Positions 9,108-18,091 of a stretch of DNA of 64,000 nt are shown piece after piece. How positions within the stretch are numbered: position 1 is the stretch's first letter; each line of letters starts with the position of its first letter. Source of the DNA: Paucidesulfovibrio gracilis DSM 16080 (GTDB taxonomy: Bacteria > Desulfobacterota > Desulfovibrionia > Desulfovibrionales > Desulfovibrionaceae); the NCBI RefSeq assembly GCF_900167125.1, contig NZ_FUYC01000001.1:310001-374000 (forward strand). Reading direction: 5' to 3'. The notes under the pieces are model-generated. The model saw only the letters and a program-made list of their open reading frames with translations, was not told the DNA's origin and did no database searches. A program made the position numbers and the translations under genes.

Positions 9108-10154
9108 CTATAAGATATTCCTAATTGAACGCGCATGTGCAGCAATAAATGGCGGAGGAAGGGCATTACCGATCATCAGAGCGATGTCGGACTTACTATT
9201 GGTATTCGGAAAGCAGTAGTCCTCTGGGAATCCTTGCAAAAGCGCGGCTTCGCGCAAGGTGATTGCTCGGTCCTCTACAGGATGTAAAAAACGTCCCTTT
9301 GAAGGATTGAAGCAACCGCTCGTAATGGTAGGCGAGGGGGAGTCCCATGCCATTCTCCCGTATACGTCTTTGAATCCTGAACATTTTTTGTGGCATTCAA
9401 GAACGTACTCCTCTGGAAGGTCGGTCCGGCTGCCTCCATCTCTGGGGATCAATCTGATAAGTTCTCGTATTCTCTGAGTCCGCCTCTCTGGGATATCGTG
9501 AATAGCATCTCCGCTAGCCCCTGCAGGAGGCAGATGGCCGATTGCTTGTCGGACTGTAATTTCTTCTTCATTCCTCGCTGCAAACGGGATTTCTTTGCCG
9601 AGTGCGCCAAGATATATCAAACGTCTGCGGCGTTGAGGCACTCTGTAGTCAACGGTGTTGAGCACATCATATTTCCCCATGTACCCAAGCTTACCCAGCT
9701 TCTCATAAAACAATTTGAATCGGGCATCTTCAGCAAGACCGGGGACGTTTTCTAGCATGATAGCCTGAGGCTGCATCACTTCTGCGAAACGCAAAAACTC
9801 GAAGAGTAAATCGTTGCCATAATCCTCAACAGTCCTTGCTCCATTGAGGGTTCGCATTGTCGAGAATCCCTGACACGGCGGACATCCTACGAGTAGGGGC
9901 AAATCCCCCTTCATCATCCCCAGATCGGCCATCAACAAATGAGGATCAACTTCGCATATGTCAGCCTGAATAGCTTTTGTATCTGGATGGTTTGCTCGAT
10001 AGGCCTCAATCGCCAACGGTTCAATGTCAATTCCGGCCATCACTTGAAACCCAGCCTGACGCAGACCAAGAGACATCCCACCGCACCCACAGAACAAATC
10101 TACGGCTTGCAGTTTTTTCTCATTGGAATCTACAGTCTCATGGCAACTAGTCAT
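9108..10154 (-). CDS. DNA (cytosine-5-)-methyltransferase
   Basis: 348 residues. Motif I is VDLFCGCGGMSLGL (18-31); motif IV is GCPPCQGFS with catalytic Cys94; motif VI is ENVPG (135-139); motif VIII is QRRRRLIYLG; and motifs IX/X are RAITLREAALLQGFP and IGNALPPPF. All catalytic motifs are present. The target-recognition region is modest (about 200-270), so the site methylated cannot be read. A GAGAGG ribosome-binding site precedes the ATG at 10154. It transfers methyl groups from S-adenosylmethionine to cytosine. It is the first gene of an operon with the helicase-nuclease, inside a mobile island, and there is no neighbouring classical restriction endonuclease, so it is either the protective half of an unusual system or a solitary methylase. 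Confidence 0.95.
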   Translation of the reverse strand: MTSCHETVDSNEKKLQAVDLFCGCGGMSLGLRQAGFQVMAGIDIEPLAIEAYRANHPDTKAIQADICEVDPHLLMADLGMMKGDLPLLVGCPPCQGFSTMRTLNGARTVEDYGNDLLFEFLRFAEVMQPQAIMLENVPGLAEDARFKLFYEKLGKLGYMGKYDVLNTVDYRVPQRRRRLIYLGALGKEIPFAARNEEEITVRQAIGHLPPAGASGDAIHDIPERRTQRIRELIRLIPRDGGSRTDLPEEYVLECHKKCSGFKDVYGRMAWDSPSPTITSGCFNPSKGRFLHPVEDRAITLREAALLQGFPEDYCFPNTNSKSDIALMIGNALPPPFIAAHARSIRNIL

Positions 10155-10230
10155 TTCGTCCTCTCAATATCGATATTATGCATGTAGCACCCAACAACCT
10201 CAAGCAGTCAAGAAAAAATCTAGAACCCAA

Positions 10231-11547
10231 TTATGAATCCTCAGGGTCATCTGCGTAGATTCTCCCGTAGTATTCCTCCTGCTCGTCCAGCATCTGATTC
10301 ATTTCTGCTGGCGTCAGCTTCATCACATCTTCCAAGCTCTCAATCTGCTTGTCAGGAAAAAGCTCACTGATGACGGTTGCAGCGACATGTCCGCTGTGAG
10401 TCGGGATCAGATGGATATAGCGTTGAGTGGTGGTGAAACTCTTGTGCCGCATGATGCTCTGAAGCGCGTAAATATCCACCTTACCTGACTGTGCCAACCA
10501 ACTTGCGTATGTGTGCCGCAAGGTATGCGGCGTCACGCGCTCGACAGTGTCCGCGGCTCCTTCATTGAGGCCTTGGCTATCCACAGTCCGCTGGAAGGTG
10601 TTCGACACCTCCTTGACCTTCTCCCCCTTCTCATTGAGGAACACGAAGGATTGCGGCTTCCCCACCCCTATACGCCGTAGCTCTTTCCTTGCCCGCTCCG
10701 GCAGGAACACCTTCTGATCCGTCCCACCTTTGGCATCTGGGATGTTGATGACGCTGTTGTCGAGGTCCACATCCCGCCATCGCATGTTGAAGACCTCTCC
10801 CATCCTCATGCCTGTCTCCAACGACAGCAGGGCGATCCGGTAGGTCTGGAGGCTGGCCTCCTTGAGGGCCAGCAGCAAGGTCTCGGCTTCAACATGGGTC
10901 AAGAACCGCTCACGCTTCCTACTCGGCTTGGGCATGTCCACCCGAGTCACGGGATTTGTCCCCTTGTAGCCGGACTTCTCAGGCCACTTGATCATCTTGT
11001 TGAAGACCACGCTCACCAGCATCAGGATGCGCCTGACAGAGGCCTCCTTGAGCCATGGCTCTTTGCCGTCGTTGGCTTTGACGATCCTCTCACGCTCCTT
11101 CGAATCCATGGGAGGCAGCAACTCCGTCTTGATCTGCTCAAGGTCGTACTTGGTGATACTGGACAGCTTGCGATGTCCGAATCGGGCTTCAAGGTGTGTC
11201 CGGTAGCAGGAGAGATCGTCGGCATGCGTCTTCTTGTTGGTGATTGCATGGTCCCTGTAGAAAACCTCGAAGGCTTCCCCGAAGGTCACCTCCGACCTCC
11301 TCCCATCGGGAGATAGTTCACCGTGGCGCATCCGCTGGATGTAGCGCCCCCGCTCCTCGGAAGCGAACTGGGCTGTGTAGCCCTCCGACGCCCATCCGAC
11401 CTTCTTCCAACGCAGTTTTTTGTCGTCGCCGATGAACTCCGTGTACGTGAAGTAGAAACAGCGGTCGGCCCTACCCTTGTGCTTGCGGGTTGTGGAGGGG
11501 TGGTAGTAGACTCCGGTGTACTTGTTGACCTTGACCTTGTTTGCCAT
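10231..11547 (-). CDS. Tyrosine recombinase / phage-type integrase of the island
   Basis: 438 residues. The N-terminal part (about 1-75) resembles an arm-binding domain, residues about 90-210 form a SAM-like core-binding domain, and the C-terminal catalytic domain carries the Arg in TGMRMGEVFNMRW, HTLRHTYASWL (His-x-x-Arg) and the closing His and nucleophile Tyr in IMRHKSFTTTQRYIHL. All key residues are present, so it should be active. It reads away from the right attachment site, 150 bases from its start codon, and the attachment core in the anticodon loop of tRNA-Thr is typical for this family. The acidic C-terminal tail (DEQEEYYGRIYADDPEDS) is unremarkable. Confidence 0.95.
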   Translation of the reverse strand: MANKVKVNKYTGVYYHPSTTRKHKGRADRCFYFTYTEFIGDDKKLRWKKVGWASEGYTAQFASEERGRYIQRMRHGELSPDGRRSEVTFGEAFEVFYRDHAITNKKTHADDLSCYRTHLEARFGHRKLSSITKYDLEQIKTELLPPMDSKERERIVKANDGKEPWLKEASVRRILMLVSVVFNKMIKWPEKSGYKGTNPVTRVDMPKPSRKRERFLTHVEAETLLLALKEASLQTYRIALLSLETGMRMGEVFNMRWRDVDLDNSVINIPDAKGGTDQKVFLPERARKELRRIGVGKPQSFVFLNEKGEKVKEVSNTFQRTVDSQGLNEGAADTVERVTPHTLRHTYASWLAQSGKVDIYALQSIMRHKSFTTTQRYIHLIPTHSGHVAATVISELFPDKQIESLEDVMKLTPAEMNQMLDEQEEYYGRIYADDPEDS

Positions 11548-11565
11548 GGATCGAATTCCTTCTAG

Positions 11566-11579
11566 CTTTTTTCTAGCCT
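11566..11579 (+). repeat. 14-base direct repeat near island end, second copy at 3496-3509
   Basis: cttttttctagcct occurs here and at 3496-3509 in the same orientation, each just inside an attachment site. It may be an arm-type integrase-binding site; the T-rich part at 3496-3502 also serves as the tail of a terminator, so chance cannot be excluded. Confidence 0.45.
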
Positions 11580-11696
11580 GATTCTCTCACTTCTCAGGCA
11601 TTCTATCAAGCTTTTTGGAATGTCTTCATCGCAGAAGCCCAGCTATTCCGGCGTAAAACGAGGATTAGCGCCACCCAGAAAAGCAAGTGGCATCTT

Positions 11697-11742
11697 ATTC
11701 GTAATCAGTAGGTCGGGCGTTCAAGTCGCCTTCCTGGCTCCA
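11697..11742 (+). pseudogene. Displaced 3' end of the original tRNA-Thr (attR)
   Basis: Bases 11697-11715 repeat the attL core exactly. They continue with a T arm GGGCG-TTCAAGT-CGCCT, the acceptor strand TCCTGGC and TCCA, all of which fit the tRNA-Thr 5' half at 3377-3406. No tRNA 5' half lies upstream. This is the pre-insertion 3' end, left behind when the island supplied its own copy. Confidence 0.88.
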
Positions 11743-11746
11743 GAAA

Positions 11747-11786
11747 AGAAAATGGCTTGCGGCAAAAATGCTGCAAGCCATTTTCT
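11747..11786 (+). terminator. Original tRNA-Thr terminator, also end of the dxs operon
   Basis: A perfect 14-base stem, agaaaatggcttgc (11747-11760) with gcaagccattttct (11773-11786). It follows the displaced tRNA end by four bases and lies 16 bases beyond the stop of the minus-strand lipoprotein gene, so it can serve both directions. Confidence 0.8.
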
Positions 11787-11801
11787 TTGGGTCGCTGGCC
11801 A

Positions 11802-12260
11802 TCAAAATGTGGGACGTTGTGCGGAACGATCTGGAAACTGGATGCGGATTCCGCCGCAGCGGGCCTTGGGTTGGTCGGAAAAACCTTCGGTCACATGCAC
11901 CGGGAGCCGGGCACCCAGGACAATGCCCTTGCGGTCCAGAAAGGACTGGTCCGGCAGGCCGCCCGCGCCCATGGAAAGAAAAAACGGCGTGGTGCGGCGG
12001 CGCACCACACTTCCCGACGGAGAAGTCTCGGGCAAAATCCGAAATTCCACCAAATATCTGGGACCATGCGCGTTCCCGCCGAGCACGACCGCACTATCCT
12101 CAACGCCTTGGGTGACGCGCAAAATTTCCGCCGTCCCTTCCCACGTTTGGAAAACACACGCCTGATCCGGGCCGGAAGGATCCCCAACAAGCGGAGCGCA
12201 ACCGCCCAGCGTCCATAAGAGACAGCACAGCACTGCCGGGAACCCCCAGCCCCGCTTCAT
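11802..12260 (-). CDS. Putative lipoprotein coupled to dxs
   Basis: 152 residues from the ATG at 12260, which overlaps the dxs stop as ATGA, implying translational coupling. The N-terminus is a lipoprotein signal ending in LGGC (Cys21), so it should be anchored in the envelope. The mature part (about 130 residues) is predicted to be beta-rich, with segments such as RYLVEFRILPE and RKGIVLGARLPVHVTEG. I do not recognise a family. Its position at the end of an isoprenoid operon does not by itself reveal the function. Starts further upstream inside dxs would remove the signal peptide and are not supported. Confidence 0.75.
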   Translation of the reverse strand: MKRGWGFPAVLCCLLWTLGGCAPLVGDPSGPDQACVFQTWEGTAEILRVTQGVEDSAVVLGGNAHGPRYLVEFRILPETSPSGSVVRRRTTPFFLSMGAGGLPDQSFLDRKGIVLGARLPVHVTEGFSDQPKARCGGIRIQFPDRSAQRPTF

Positions 12261-14155
12261 CGCATGACGTCCAGCACCCGTTGCTTGATGCCCTGTTTGT
12301 CGATCCCCAGGAGGGTTCGCAATTCTTTTTGCGTTCCATGCTCCACAAATGCATCCGGCAGCCCCATACGATGAACCCGCAGTCCATCCATGGCACCATT
12401 GTCGGCCAACAGTTCCAGCACTGCCGAGGAAAAACCGCCCATGATGGCGTTTTCCTCCACGATGATGAGACACTTGTGCTCGGCAGCCAGTGCAAGCAAT
12501 TGCTCTTTCGGCAAGGGTTTAACGAAACGGGCGTTAAACACGGCCAATTCCAGCCCTTGTTCGCGGGACAACTCCTCAGCCGCCTCCATAGCGGGAAGCA
12601 CCCGTGATCCAATGGCTATGATGGCTCCATCGCTCCCGGAACGCTCCAGTTCACCGGTTCCCACCTGCAAGGGTTGCAGCCTCGGATCCACGGCCACGCC
12701 CACCCCCATTCCCCGGGGATACCGAACCGCCGTGGGACCGTCCACGGCAAAGGCCGTGGCCATCATCCGGGCCAGTTCATCTTCATCCTTGGGTGCCATG
12801 AGGGTCATATTGGGAATCAACCGCAAAAACGACAGGTCAAAGGCACCATGGTGGGTGGCTCCGTCCTCACCGACCAGCCCGCCGCGATCCAGAAAGAAGT
12901 TCACGTTCAAATTTTGCAGGCAGACATCGTGAATGATCTGATCATAGGAGCGCTGCAAGAAGGTGGAATAGATGGAAACAGCGGGTTTGTACCCCTGCGT
13001 GGCCAGGCCCGCGGCAAAGGTCACGGCGTGCTGTTCACAGATGCCCACGTCGTGGAACCGCTCGGGAAAACGTGTGCGGAAACAGTCTGTCCCGGTTCCT
13101 TCGGGCATGGCCGCAGTAATGGCCACAATCTTTTCATCGCGCTGGGCCAAAGTGCAGAGCGTGGCGCCGAAGACCTCGGTATAGGAGGCCCAGCCGCCGG
13201 GCGTGGGCTTGGGCGCCAGGCCCGTTTCCGGCTCAAATCGTCCAACACCGTGAAAATACGTCGGATTGGTCTCTGCCGGCTTATAGCCCTTGCCTTTTTT
13301 GGTCATGACATGCACCAGCACGGGCGTATCAATGCGCTTGACCTGTTCGAAGGTATCGGCCAACGCGCCGATGTCGTGTCCGTCCAACGGGCCGACGTAG
13401 TTGAACCGGAAGGCCTCAAAGAGCATGCCCGGCGTAAAGAAACTCTTGAATGAATCCTTGCCGCGCTTGGCCCAATGGTGCAGCTCGTCGCCGATGCCGG
13501 GAATATCCTTGATGCGGCGCTCCACGAAATCCTTCCAGCGCACGAACATCGGCGCGGAGACCGTCCGGGAAAGGAAGCGGGACAATGCCCCCACGTTGGT
13601 GGAGATGGACATTTCGTTGTCATTGAGCACCACAATGAACGGGCGCTCCAGATCCCCGGCCTGGTTCAACCCCTCAAAGGCCAGCCCTCCGGTAAGCGAG
13701 CCATCCCCGATGACCGAAACCACGTTGAAATCCTCTTCCTTCAAATCTCGCGCCGTGGCAATTCCCAACCCTGCGGAGATGGAGGTGGACGAGTGGCCCA
13801 CTCCGAAATGATCATAAGGACTTTCCGCCATGCGTGGAAATCCGCTCACCCCGCCGAATTGACGCAACGTGTCGAACCGGTTCAGACGCCCGGTGAGCAA
13901 TTTGTGCGTGTAGGCTTGGTGACCGACATCCCAAATCAGCTTATCCTGATCCAGATCAAAGGCCCGAAACAACGCCAGAGTCAATTCCACGGTTCCCAGG
14001 TTGGGCGCCAGATGCCCCCCGGTTTGGGAAACCTGGGAAATAATCACCTGCCGGATCTCCGCGGCCATGGTTTCCAGTTCCTTGACGGAACAGGCCCGGA
14101 CATCTGCCGGTCCTTTGATCTTCGGCAGAAGTTCCAGTTCTTGCGGTATATTCAT
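12257..14155 (-). CDS. dxs: 1-deoxy-D-xylulose-5-phosphate synthase
   Basis: 632 residues, the normal length. It condenses pyruvate and glyceraldehyde 3-phosphate using thiamine diphosphate, the first step of the methylerythritol phosphate route to isoprenoids. Visible marks are HLAPNLGTVELTLALFRAF near the start, the cofactor motif GDGSLTGGLAFEG followed by LNDNEMSIS, the transketolase-type central domain with EQHAVTFAAGLA, and the C-terminal domain with AVFNARFVKPLP. It follows ispA by 100 bases in the same direction and overlaps the next gene by four bases. All catalytic segments look intact. Confidence 0.98.
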   Translation of the reverse strand: MNIPQELELLPKIKGPADVRACSVKELETMAAEIRQVIISQVSQTGGHLAPNLGTVELTLALFRAFDLDQDKLIWDVGHQAYTHKLLTGRLNRFDTLRQFGGVSGFPRMAESPYDHFGVGHSSTSISAGLGIATARDLKEEDFNVVSVIGDGSLTGGLAFEGLNQAGDLERPFIVVLNDNEMSISTNVGALSRFLSRTVSAPMFVRWKDFVERRIKDIPGIGDELHHWAKRGKDSFKSFFTPGMLFEAFRFNYVGPLDGHDIGALADTFEQVKRIDTPVLVHVMTKKGKGYKPAETNPTYFHGVGRFEPETGLAPKPTPGGWASYTEVFGATLCTLAQRDEKIVAITAAMPEGTGTDCFRTRFPERFHDVGICEQHAVTFAAGLATQGYKPAVSIYSTFLQRSYDQIIHDVCLQNLNVNFFLDRGGLVGEDGATHHGAFDLSFLRLIPNMTLMAPKDEDELARMMATAFAVDGPTAVRYPRGMGVGVAVDPRLQPLQVGTGELERSGSDGAIIAIGSRVLPAMEAAEELSREQGLELAVFNARFVKPLPKEQLLALAAEHKCLIIVEENAIMGGFSSAVLELLADNGAMDGLRVHRMGLPDAFVEHGTQKELRTLLGIDKQGIKQRVLDVMR

Positions 14156-14255
14156 ACAACTCCCACGGCGGCTTGTGCGCTGCCTTCGATATCCTGATTT
14201 GTACTGACTTCGGCGGAAAGAGCCGCGTCATCCCGACGGGCCGGAGCAATAACGG

Positions 14256-15149
14256 CTACTGCACACGGTCCACGATATAACGGGCCAGTCCTTCCAAAAA
14301 TTCACGCTCCGGCCCGGAATAGACATCCAGCTGGCGAACGGCTTCGGCGATGTGCTCTTCGGCCATGGTCCGGCTTTGCTCCAATCCTACAAGACTGGGG
14401 TACGTGACCTTTCCCTGAGCCTCATCGCTGCCCACGGGCTTGCCCAGGCTGGCTTCATCGCCCGTAACGTCGAGGATATCGTCCACGATCTGGAAGGCCA
14501 CCCCCACTTCCTTGCCGTATGCCGTGGCCCGGCGAAGGTCGTCCAGGTCTGCTCCGGCCAGGATGGCCCCGCAGGAACAGGACGCCGTAAGCAATGCTCC
14601 GGTTTTCATGGCATGCATGGCGCGCAATTGATCCAGGTTCACATCTTCGCGCCCGGTCATTTCCATATCCGCCATCTGCCCCCCCACCATGCCGGCGCAG
14701 CCCGCGGACCGAACCATCATGCGCATGGCCTGGATAACCACCCCGGCAGGCAGTCCGCGCTCCAAGGCGGAATCGAGCATAAACCCGAACGCCTCGGTGA
14801 GCAGTCCATCCCCGGCGAGAATGGCTGTGGCCTCGTCAAACTGTTTGTGATTGGAGGGCCGACCGCGCCGCAAATCATCATCATCCATGGCCGGCAGGTC
14901 GTCATGAATCAAGGAATAGGTATGGATCATTTCCAGACTGGCGGCAAAAGGCAACGCCGCGTCGGTATCCCCATCCAGGAGTTTATTGAATGAAAGCAGC
15001 AGCACGGGGCGCAGGCGTTTTCCTCCGGCCAGCAGGCTGTATTCCATGGCCTGACGCAGCCGTTTGGGAAATCCTTTGCCTTCCAGACAATCGCGCAGGT
15101 AGTCTTCAACCCTGGCAGAACGTTCCTTGAGTTTCGTCTTGATGCTCAT
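14256..15149 (-). CDS. ispA: Polyprenyl (farnesyl/geranyl) diphosphate synthase
   Basis: 297 residues, typical for the short-chain trans-prenyl synthases. The first Asp-rich motif is DDLPAMDDDDLRRGRPS and the second is QIVDDILDVTGD; the FQIVDD and GKPVGSDEAQGKVTYPSL segments are also characteristic. It joins isopentenyl diphosphate units to the allylic primer made by the pathway that dxs starts. The start overlaps the xseB stop as ATGA. Product chain length (C15 or C20) depends on residues before the first motif and is not assigned. Confidence 0.95.
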   Translation of the reverse strand: MSIKTKLKERSARVEDYLRDCLEGKGFPKRLRQAMEYSLLAGGKRLRPVLLLSFNKLLDGDTDAALPFAASLEMIHTYSLIHDDLPAMDDDDLRRGRPSNHKQFDEATAILAGDGLLTEAFGFMLDSALERGLPAGVVIQAMRMMVRSAGCAGMVGGQMADMEMTGREDVNLDQLRAMHAMKTGALLTASCSCGAILAGADLDDLRRATAYGKEVGVAFQIVDDILDVTGDEASLGKPVGSDEAQGKVTYPSLVGLEQSRTMAEEHIAEAVRQLDVYSGPEREFLEGLARYIVDRVQ

Positions 15150-15373
15150 TCGTCCTCTCCGCCCAGTTCGTCGGGATCAAATGCCGCCAGATCCCGGCCC
15201 ATCCGGGTCACTTCGTTTTGGGCCTCCTGCAGGCGCCGGGAGCAATCCCGGGCCAGGGTCAGTCCTTCCTTATACAATTCCACGCCGCGTTCCAGGGGAA
15301 CATCCCCGGACTCCAGCTCTTCCACCACAGCGGTGAGCCTGGCTAATTTATCTTCGTATGTCGGGTTGCCCAT
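15146..15373 (-). CDS. xseB: Exodeoxyribonuclease VII small subunit
   Basis: 75 residues, mostly two helices: YEDKLARLTAVVEELESGDVPLE followed by LYKEGLTLARDCSRRLQEAQNEV. This is the classic XseB pattern, and the length is normal. It wraps the large subunit to form the single-strand exonuclease. In many bacteria xseB sits just before ispA, as here. The large subunit lies upstream in the same operon but is separated by an M23 peptidase gene. The acidic tail (FDPDELGGEDE) is ordinary. Confidence 0.93.
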   Translation of the reverse strand: MGNPTYEDKLARLTAVVEELESGDVPLERGVELYKEGLTLARDCSRRLQEAQNEVTRMGRDLAAFDPDELGGEDE

Positions 15374-15428
15374 AGGTCATTCCTTTGGATAATCGGAAAA
15401 TCTTGGCCCCCAGGGACGGCTTCTCGGG

Positions 15429-16415
15429 TTACTCCACGTCCGGCCGGAGCAGGTCATCCACGTCCGACGTCACCAGGGTCTGGGGATCCACCATGCGTCC
15501 CTGCACGGCCACGCCAAAATGCAGGTGCGGTCCCGTGGCCCGGCCCGTGGCCCCGGCAAGACCGATGACATCCCCGCGCTCCACGGACTGCCCCGCCTCG
15601 ACCTTGCGTTCGGAAAGATGGAAATACATGGAGATCACTCCGTTGCCGTGGTCCACATACACGCTGTTCCCGGCATAGTAGTGATCGTCCGACAGGATGA
15701 CCACGCCTTTTTCACAAGCTTTGACCGGCGTTCCCACGGCGGCGCGCATATCCAGCCCGCGATGCGGATTCTTGGGCTGTCCGTTGAGGATGCGACGATA
15801 GCCGTACAAACTCGTGACCTTACCGGAAACCGGGCGAAGCAGGGGCAAGGTCCATTTGCGTTCCGGAGAAATAGTGGAGAGTGCCGCGCGCACGGCCTTG
15901 CGGTCCCGGGCGACGCGCTCGCTCTGCTTGGGCGGGGCCGTGACCATTTTTTGCTCCAGGGTCAGGCGCTGTTCCGGATACTGTTTTTTCTGCACGGCCA
16001 CAGGATGGTTAAAGGTGCGCAGTTCGCCGTCCACCAGGGCCGAAACACGAAGATAGTGAACGCCGGGTTTGTTGTAGAGCACGTCCGTTCCCAGCAGCGC
16101 CAGGGCCACATATTTTCCGTTCCAGTCCCCCACGGAGGGACGCACATCCTTATCCATCCAGGATACACGCACGTCCTCAAGAGGACGGCTGGACGTCAGA
16201 CGAGCCACAAAAGGCTGGCCCAGAGAAACAGCCGCGGGATGGGCCAAGACAAAAATCTCTTCCCCTTCCGAAACCTGCTGGTTCTCGGATTGGTCCGCAA
16301 CCGCCTCCTGCGCGGAAGATGCGGGAGCCGCCTCTTGGCCCAGGCTGGCGCCGGGAGTGAGCAACAGAGAGGAAAACAACATGACGGCCAACAAAGTCAG
16401 GTTCCAAAAGCGCAC
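15429..16415 (-). CDS. Secreted M23 family metallopeptidase
   Basis: 328 residues from the GTG at 16415, chosen because AAGGAG lies nine bases upstream and the product then begins with a clean signal peptide (VRFWNLTLLAVMLFSSLLL, cleavage near GASLGQ). The middle is a beta-rich domain (about 60-150). The C-terminal peptidase domain has HRGLDMRAAVGTPV and GPHLHFG, giving the usual zinc ligands (His of HRGxD, Asp, His of HLH) and the catalytic His. It should cut peptidoglycan cross-bridges in the periplasm. It sits between xseA and xseB on the same strand. Confidence 0.92.
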   Translation of the reverse strand: MRFWNLTLLAVMLFSSLLLTPGASLGQEAAPASSAQEAVADQSENQQVSEGEEIFVLAHPAAVSLGQPFVARLTSSRPLEDVRVSWMDKDVRPSVGDWNGKYVALALLGTDVLYNKPGVHYLRVSALVDGELRTFNHPVAVQKKQYPEQRLTLEQKMVTAPPKQSERVARDRKAVRAALSTISPERKWTLPLLRPVSGKVTSLYGYRRILNGQPKNPHRGLDMRAAVGTPVKACEKGVVILSDDHYYAGNSVYVDHGNGVISMYFHLSERKVEAGQSVERGDVIGLAGATGRATGPHLHFGVAVQGRMVDPQTLVTSDVDDLLRPDVE

Positions 16416-16630
16416 TGTGTATTTCTCCTTGTGGTCACCATACGGCGACACGCTATCGTATTCGACGGCTCGGGATTCCGCCACCTCATGAGACAGGGCC
16501 GAGGGAAACGGCGTCGTGTTCCCGCCTCGGCCGCGGAGCAACACGAAACATCCGTGCTTGATTCCGGCCACATGGTTCCTTTGCAATAGTTCGCCCCTGC
16601 CGAAGCAAAGGGCGCACGCGCAGCAACGGC

Positions 16631-18091
16631 CTACGCTTCGTGATCCCCGCCTTTGGCAGGCGACGACGGAACAAAGGACTCCGCCCGACCGCTCACCCTG
16701 GCAGGAACAATGCCGTCCCGAACCTGGATCGCCAACTCCAGGCCCGGGACCGCGTCCTCAATGGAACGCAGAAAAGTATTCGTGTCCACCCGGCGTACCA
16801 GACTATAGCCTCGCTCCAGCGGCAAGGCCGGATCCAGGCCGCTCAAACGGGAACGGCGCAACTCCAGCACGTGAGCCGCCCGGTCCAGATGCGCTGCGGC
16901 GGCCCGGTGCAGCCGGTCCACGGCGTGTCGCAGTTCCGTGTGCTCTGTGCGTATGCGCTCCACTCCGAACCCACGCCCCAGCCGCTGACCCAATCGACTT
17001 AGCCGCTCGCCATGCCGCTGAAAAAATTGTTCCCGATTCCGCTCCAGCCGCCGCTCCCCCTGCGTAAACCCCTGGGAAAGCCGATCCAGCCGCTCCCCGG
17101 GCGAAGCGCGGTGCAACGAGCGACGCAACGTATGCAACCGATCCGACTGAACGTGCATGCTGCGGGCAAAGGCGTTTTCCAGCCGCAATTGCAGGTCATC
17201 CACCTGCTGCATCAGACTCGTACGCCGGGGCCAAAGCAACTGCGCGGCATGACTCGGCGTGGCGGCACGGCGGTCCGCCACATAGTCCGCAATGGTCACA
17301 TCAGGCTCATGTCCCACACCCGTGACCACGGGGATACGCGATTGCACCATGGCCCGGGCCACTTCCTCGGAATTAAACGCCCACAAATCCTCCAGGGAGC
17401 CGCCGCCGCGCACCAGAGCCACGACTTCGGCCCATGCATCGTCATCCGCCCGGGCCAGAGCCTCGGCAATGGCCTTGGGAGCGCGATCCCCCTGTACCAA
17501 AGCGGGATACAGCCGGATCTGCATCCCCCATCCCCGCTCCTCGGCCAGCCGCAAAAAATCCCGTACCGCCGCCCCCCGGGGAGAGGTCACCAGCGCCACG
17601 CGCCAGGGATGGGAGGGCAATGGTTTTTTCCGCTCCGCATCAAACCAGCCCCGCTGGGCCAAATCGCGTTTGAGCGCTTCAAAGGCCAGATGCAGGTCGC
17701 CCACGCCCTCCTGTTGCACCAGTTCCGCCACAAGCTGGTACACGCCACGGCGTTCATAGACGTTCAACCGTCCGGCACAGAGCAATTCCCGCCCCTCTTC
17801 GATGTCCGGCACATGCCCGGACGCGGATTCCCCGGACGTGTCGTCCGGTTCCAGGATCTCCCCTGTGGCGGGATTGACCACGGCTCCGCCTTCCTCGCGC
17901 CGCCATTGCGCGGATTTGAACCAAACCACGCTCAGGGCGCTTTCACCGTCGGTAAGGGTAAAATAGATATGGCCGCTGGCCGGACGAGACACATTGCCCA
18001 CCTGCCCCCGGACCCAGACAAACGGGAACTCGGTTTCCAGTACGTCCTTGACCGCTCTGGTCAGTTCGGCAACGGTGAGTATCGTGGGCAT
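16631..18091 (-). CDS. xseA: Exodeoxyribonuclease VII large subunit
   Basis: 486 residues. The N-terminal OB-fold is clear (FVWVRGQVGNVSRP...GHIYFTLTD, about 20-60), followed by the central catalytic domain with RVALVTSPRGAAVRDFL, VALVRGGGSLEDLWAFNSEEVARA and PVVTGVGHEPDVTIADYVADRRAATPSHAA, then a long coiled-coil region and the C-terminal LERGYSLV motif. It degrades single-stranded DNA into oligonucleotides with XseB. It appears to be the first gene of the operon that continues through the M23 peptidase, xseB, ispA and dxs; the 215 bases downstream before the peptidase hold no gene I can support. Confidence 0.96.
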   Translation of the reverse strand: MPTILTVAELTRAVKDVLETEFPFVWVRGQVGNVSRPASGHIYFTLTDGESALSVVWFKSAQWRREEGGAVVNPATGEILEPDDTSGESASGHVPDIEEGRELLCAGRLNVYERRGVYQLVAELVQQEGVGDLHLAFEALKRDLAQRGWFDAERKKPLPSHPWRVALVTSPRGAAVRDFLRLAEERGWGMQIRLYPALVQGDRAPKAIAEALARADDDAWAEVVALVRGGGSLEDLWAFNSEEVARAMVQSRIPVVTGVGHEPDVTIADYVADRRAATPSHAAQLLWPRRTSLMQQVDDLQLRLENAFARSMHVQSDRLHTLRRSLHRASPGERLDRLSQGFTQGERRLERNREQFFQRHGERLSRLGQRLGRGFGVERIRTEHTELRHAVDRLHRAAAAHLDRAAHVLELRRSRLSGLDPALPLERGYSLVRRVDTNTFLRSIEDAVPGLELAIQVRDGIVPARVSGRAESFVPSSPAKGGDHEA

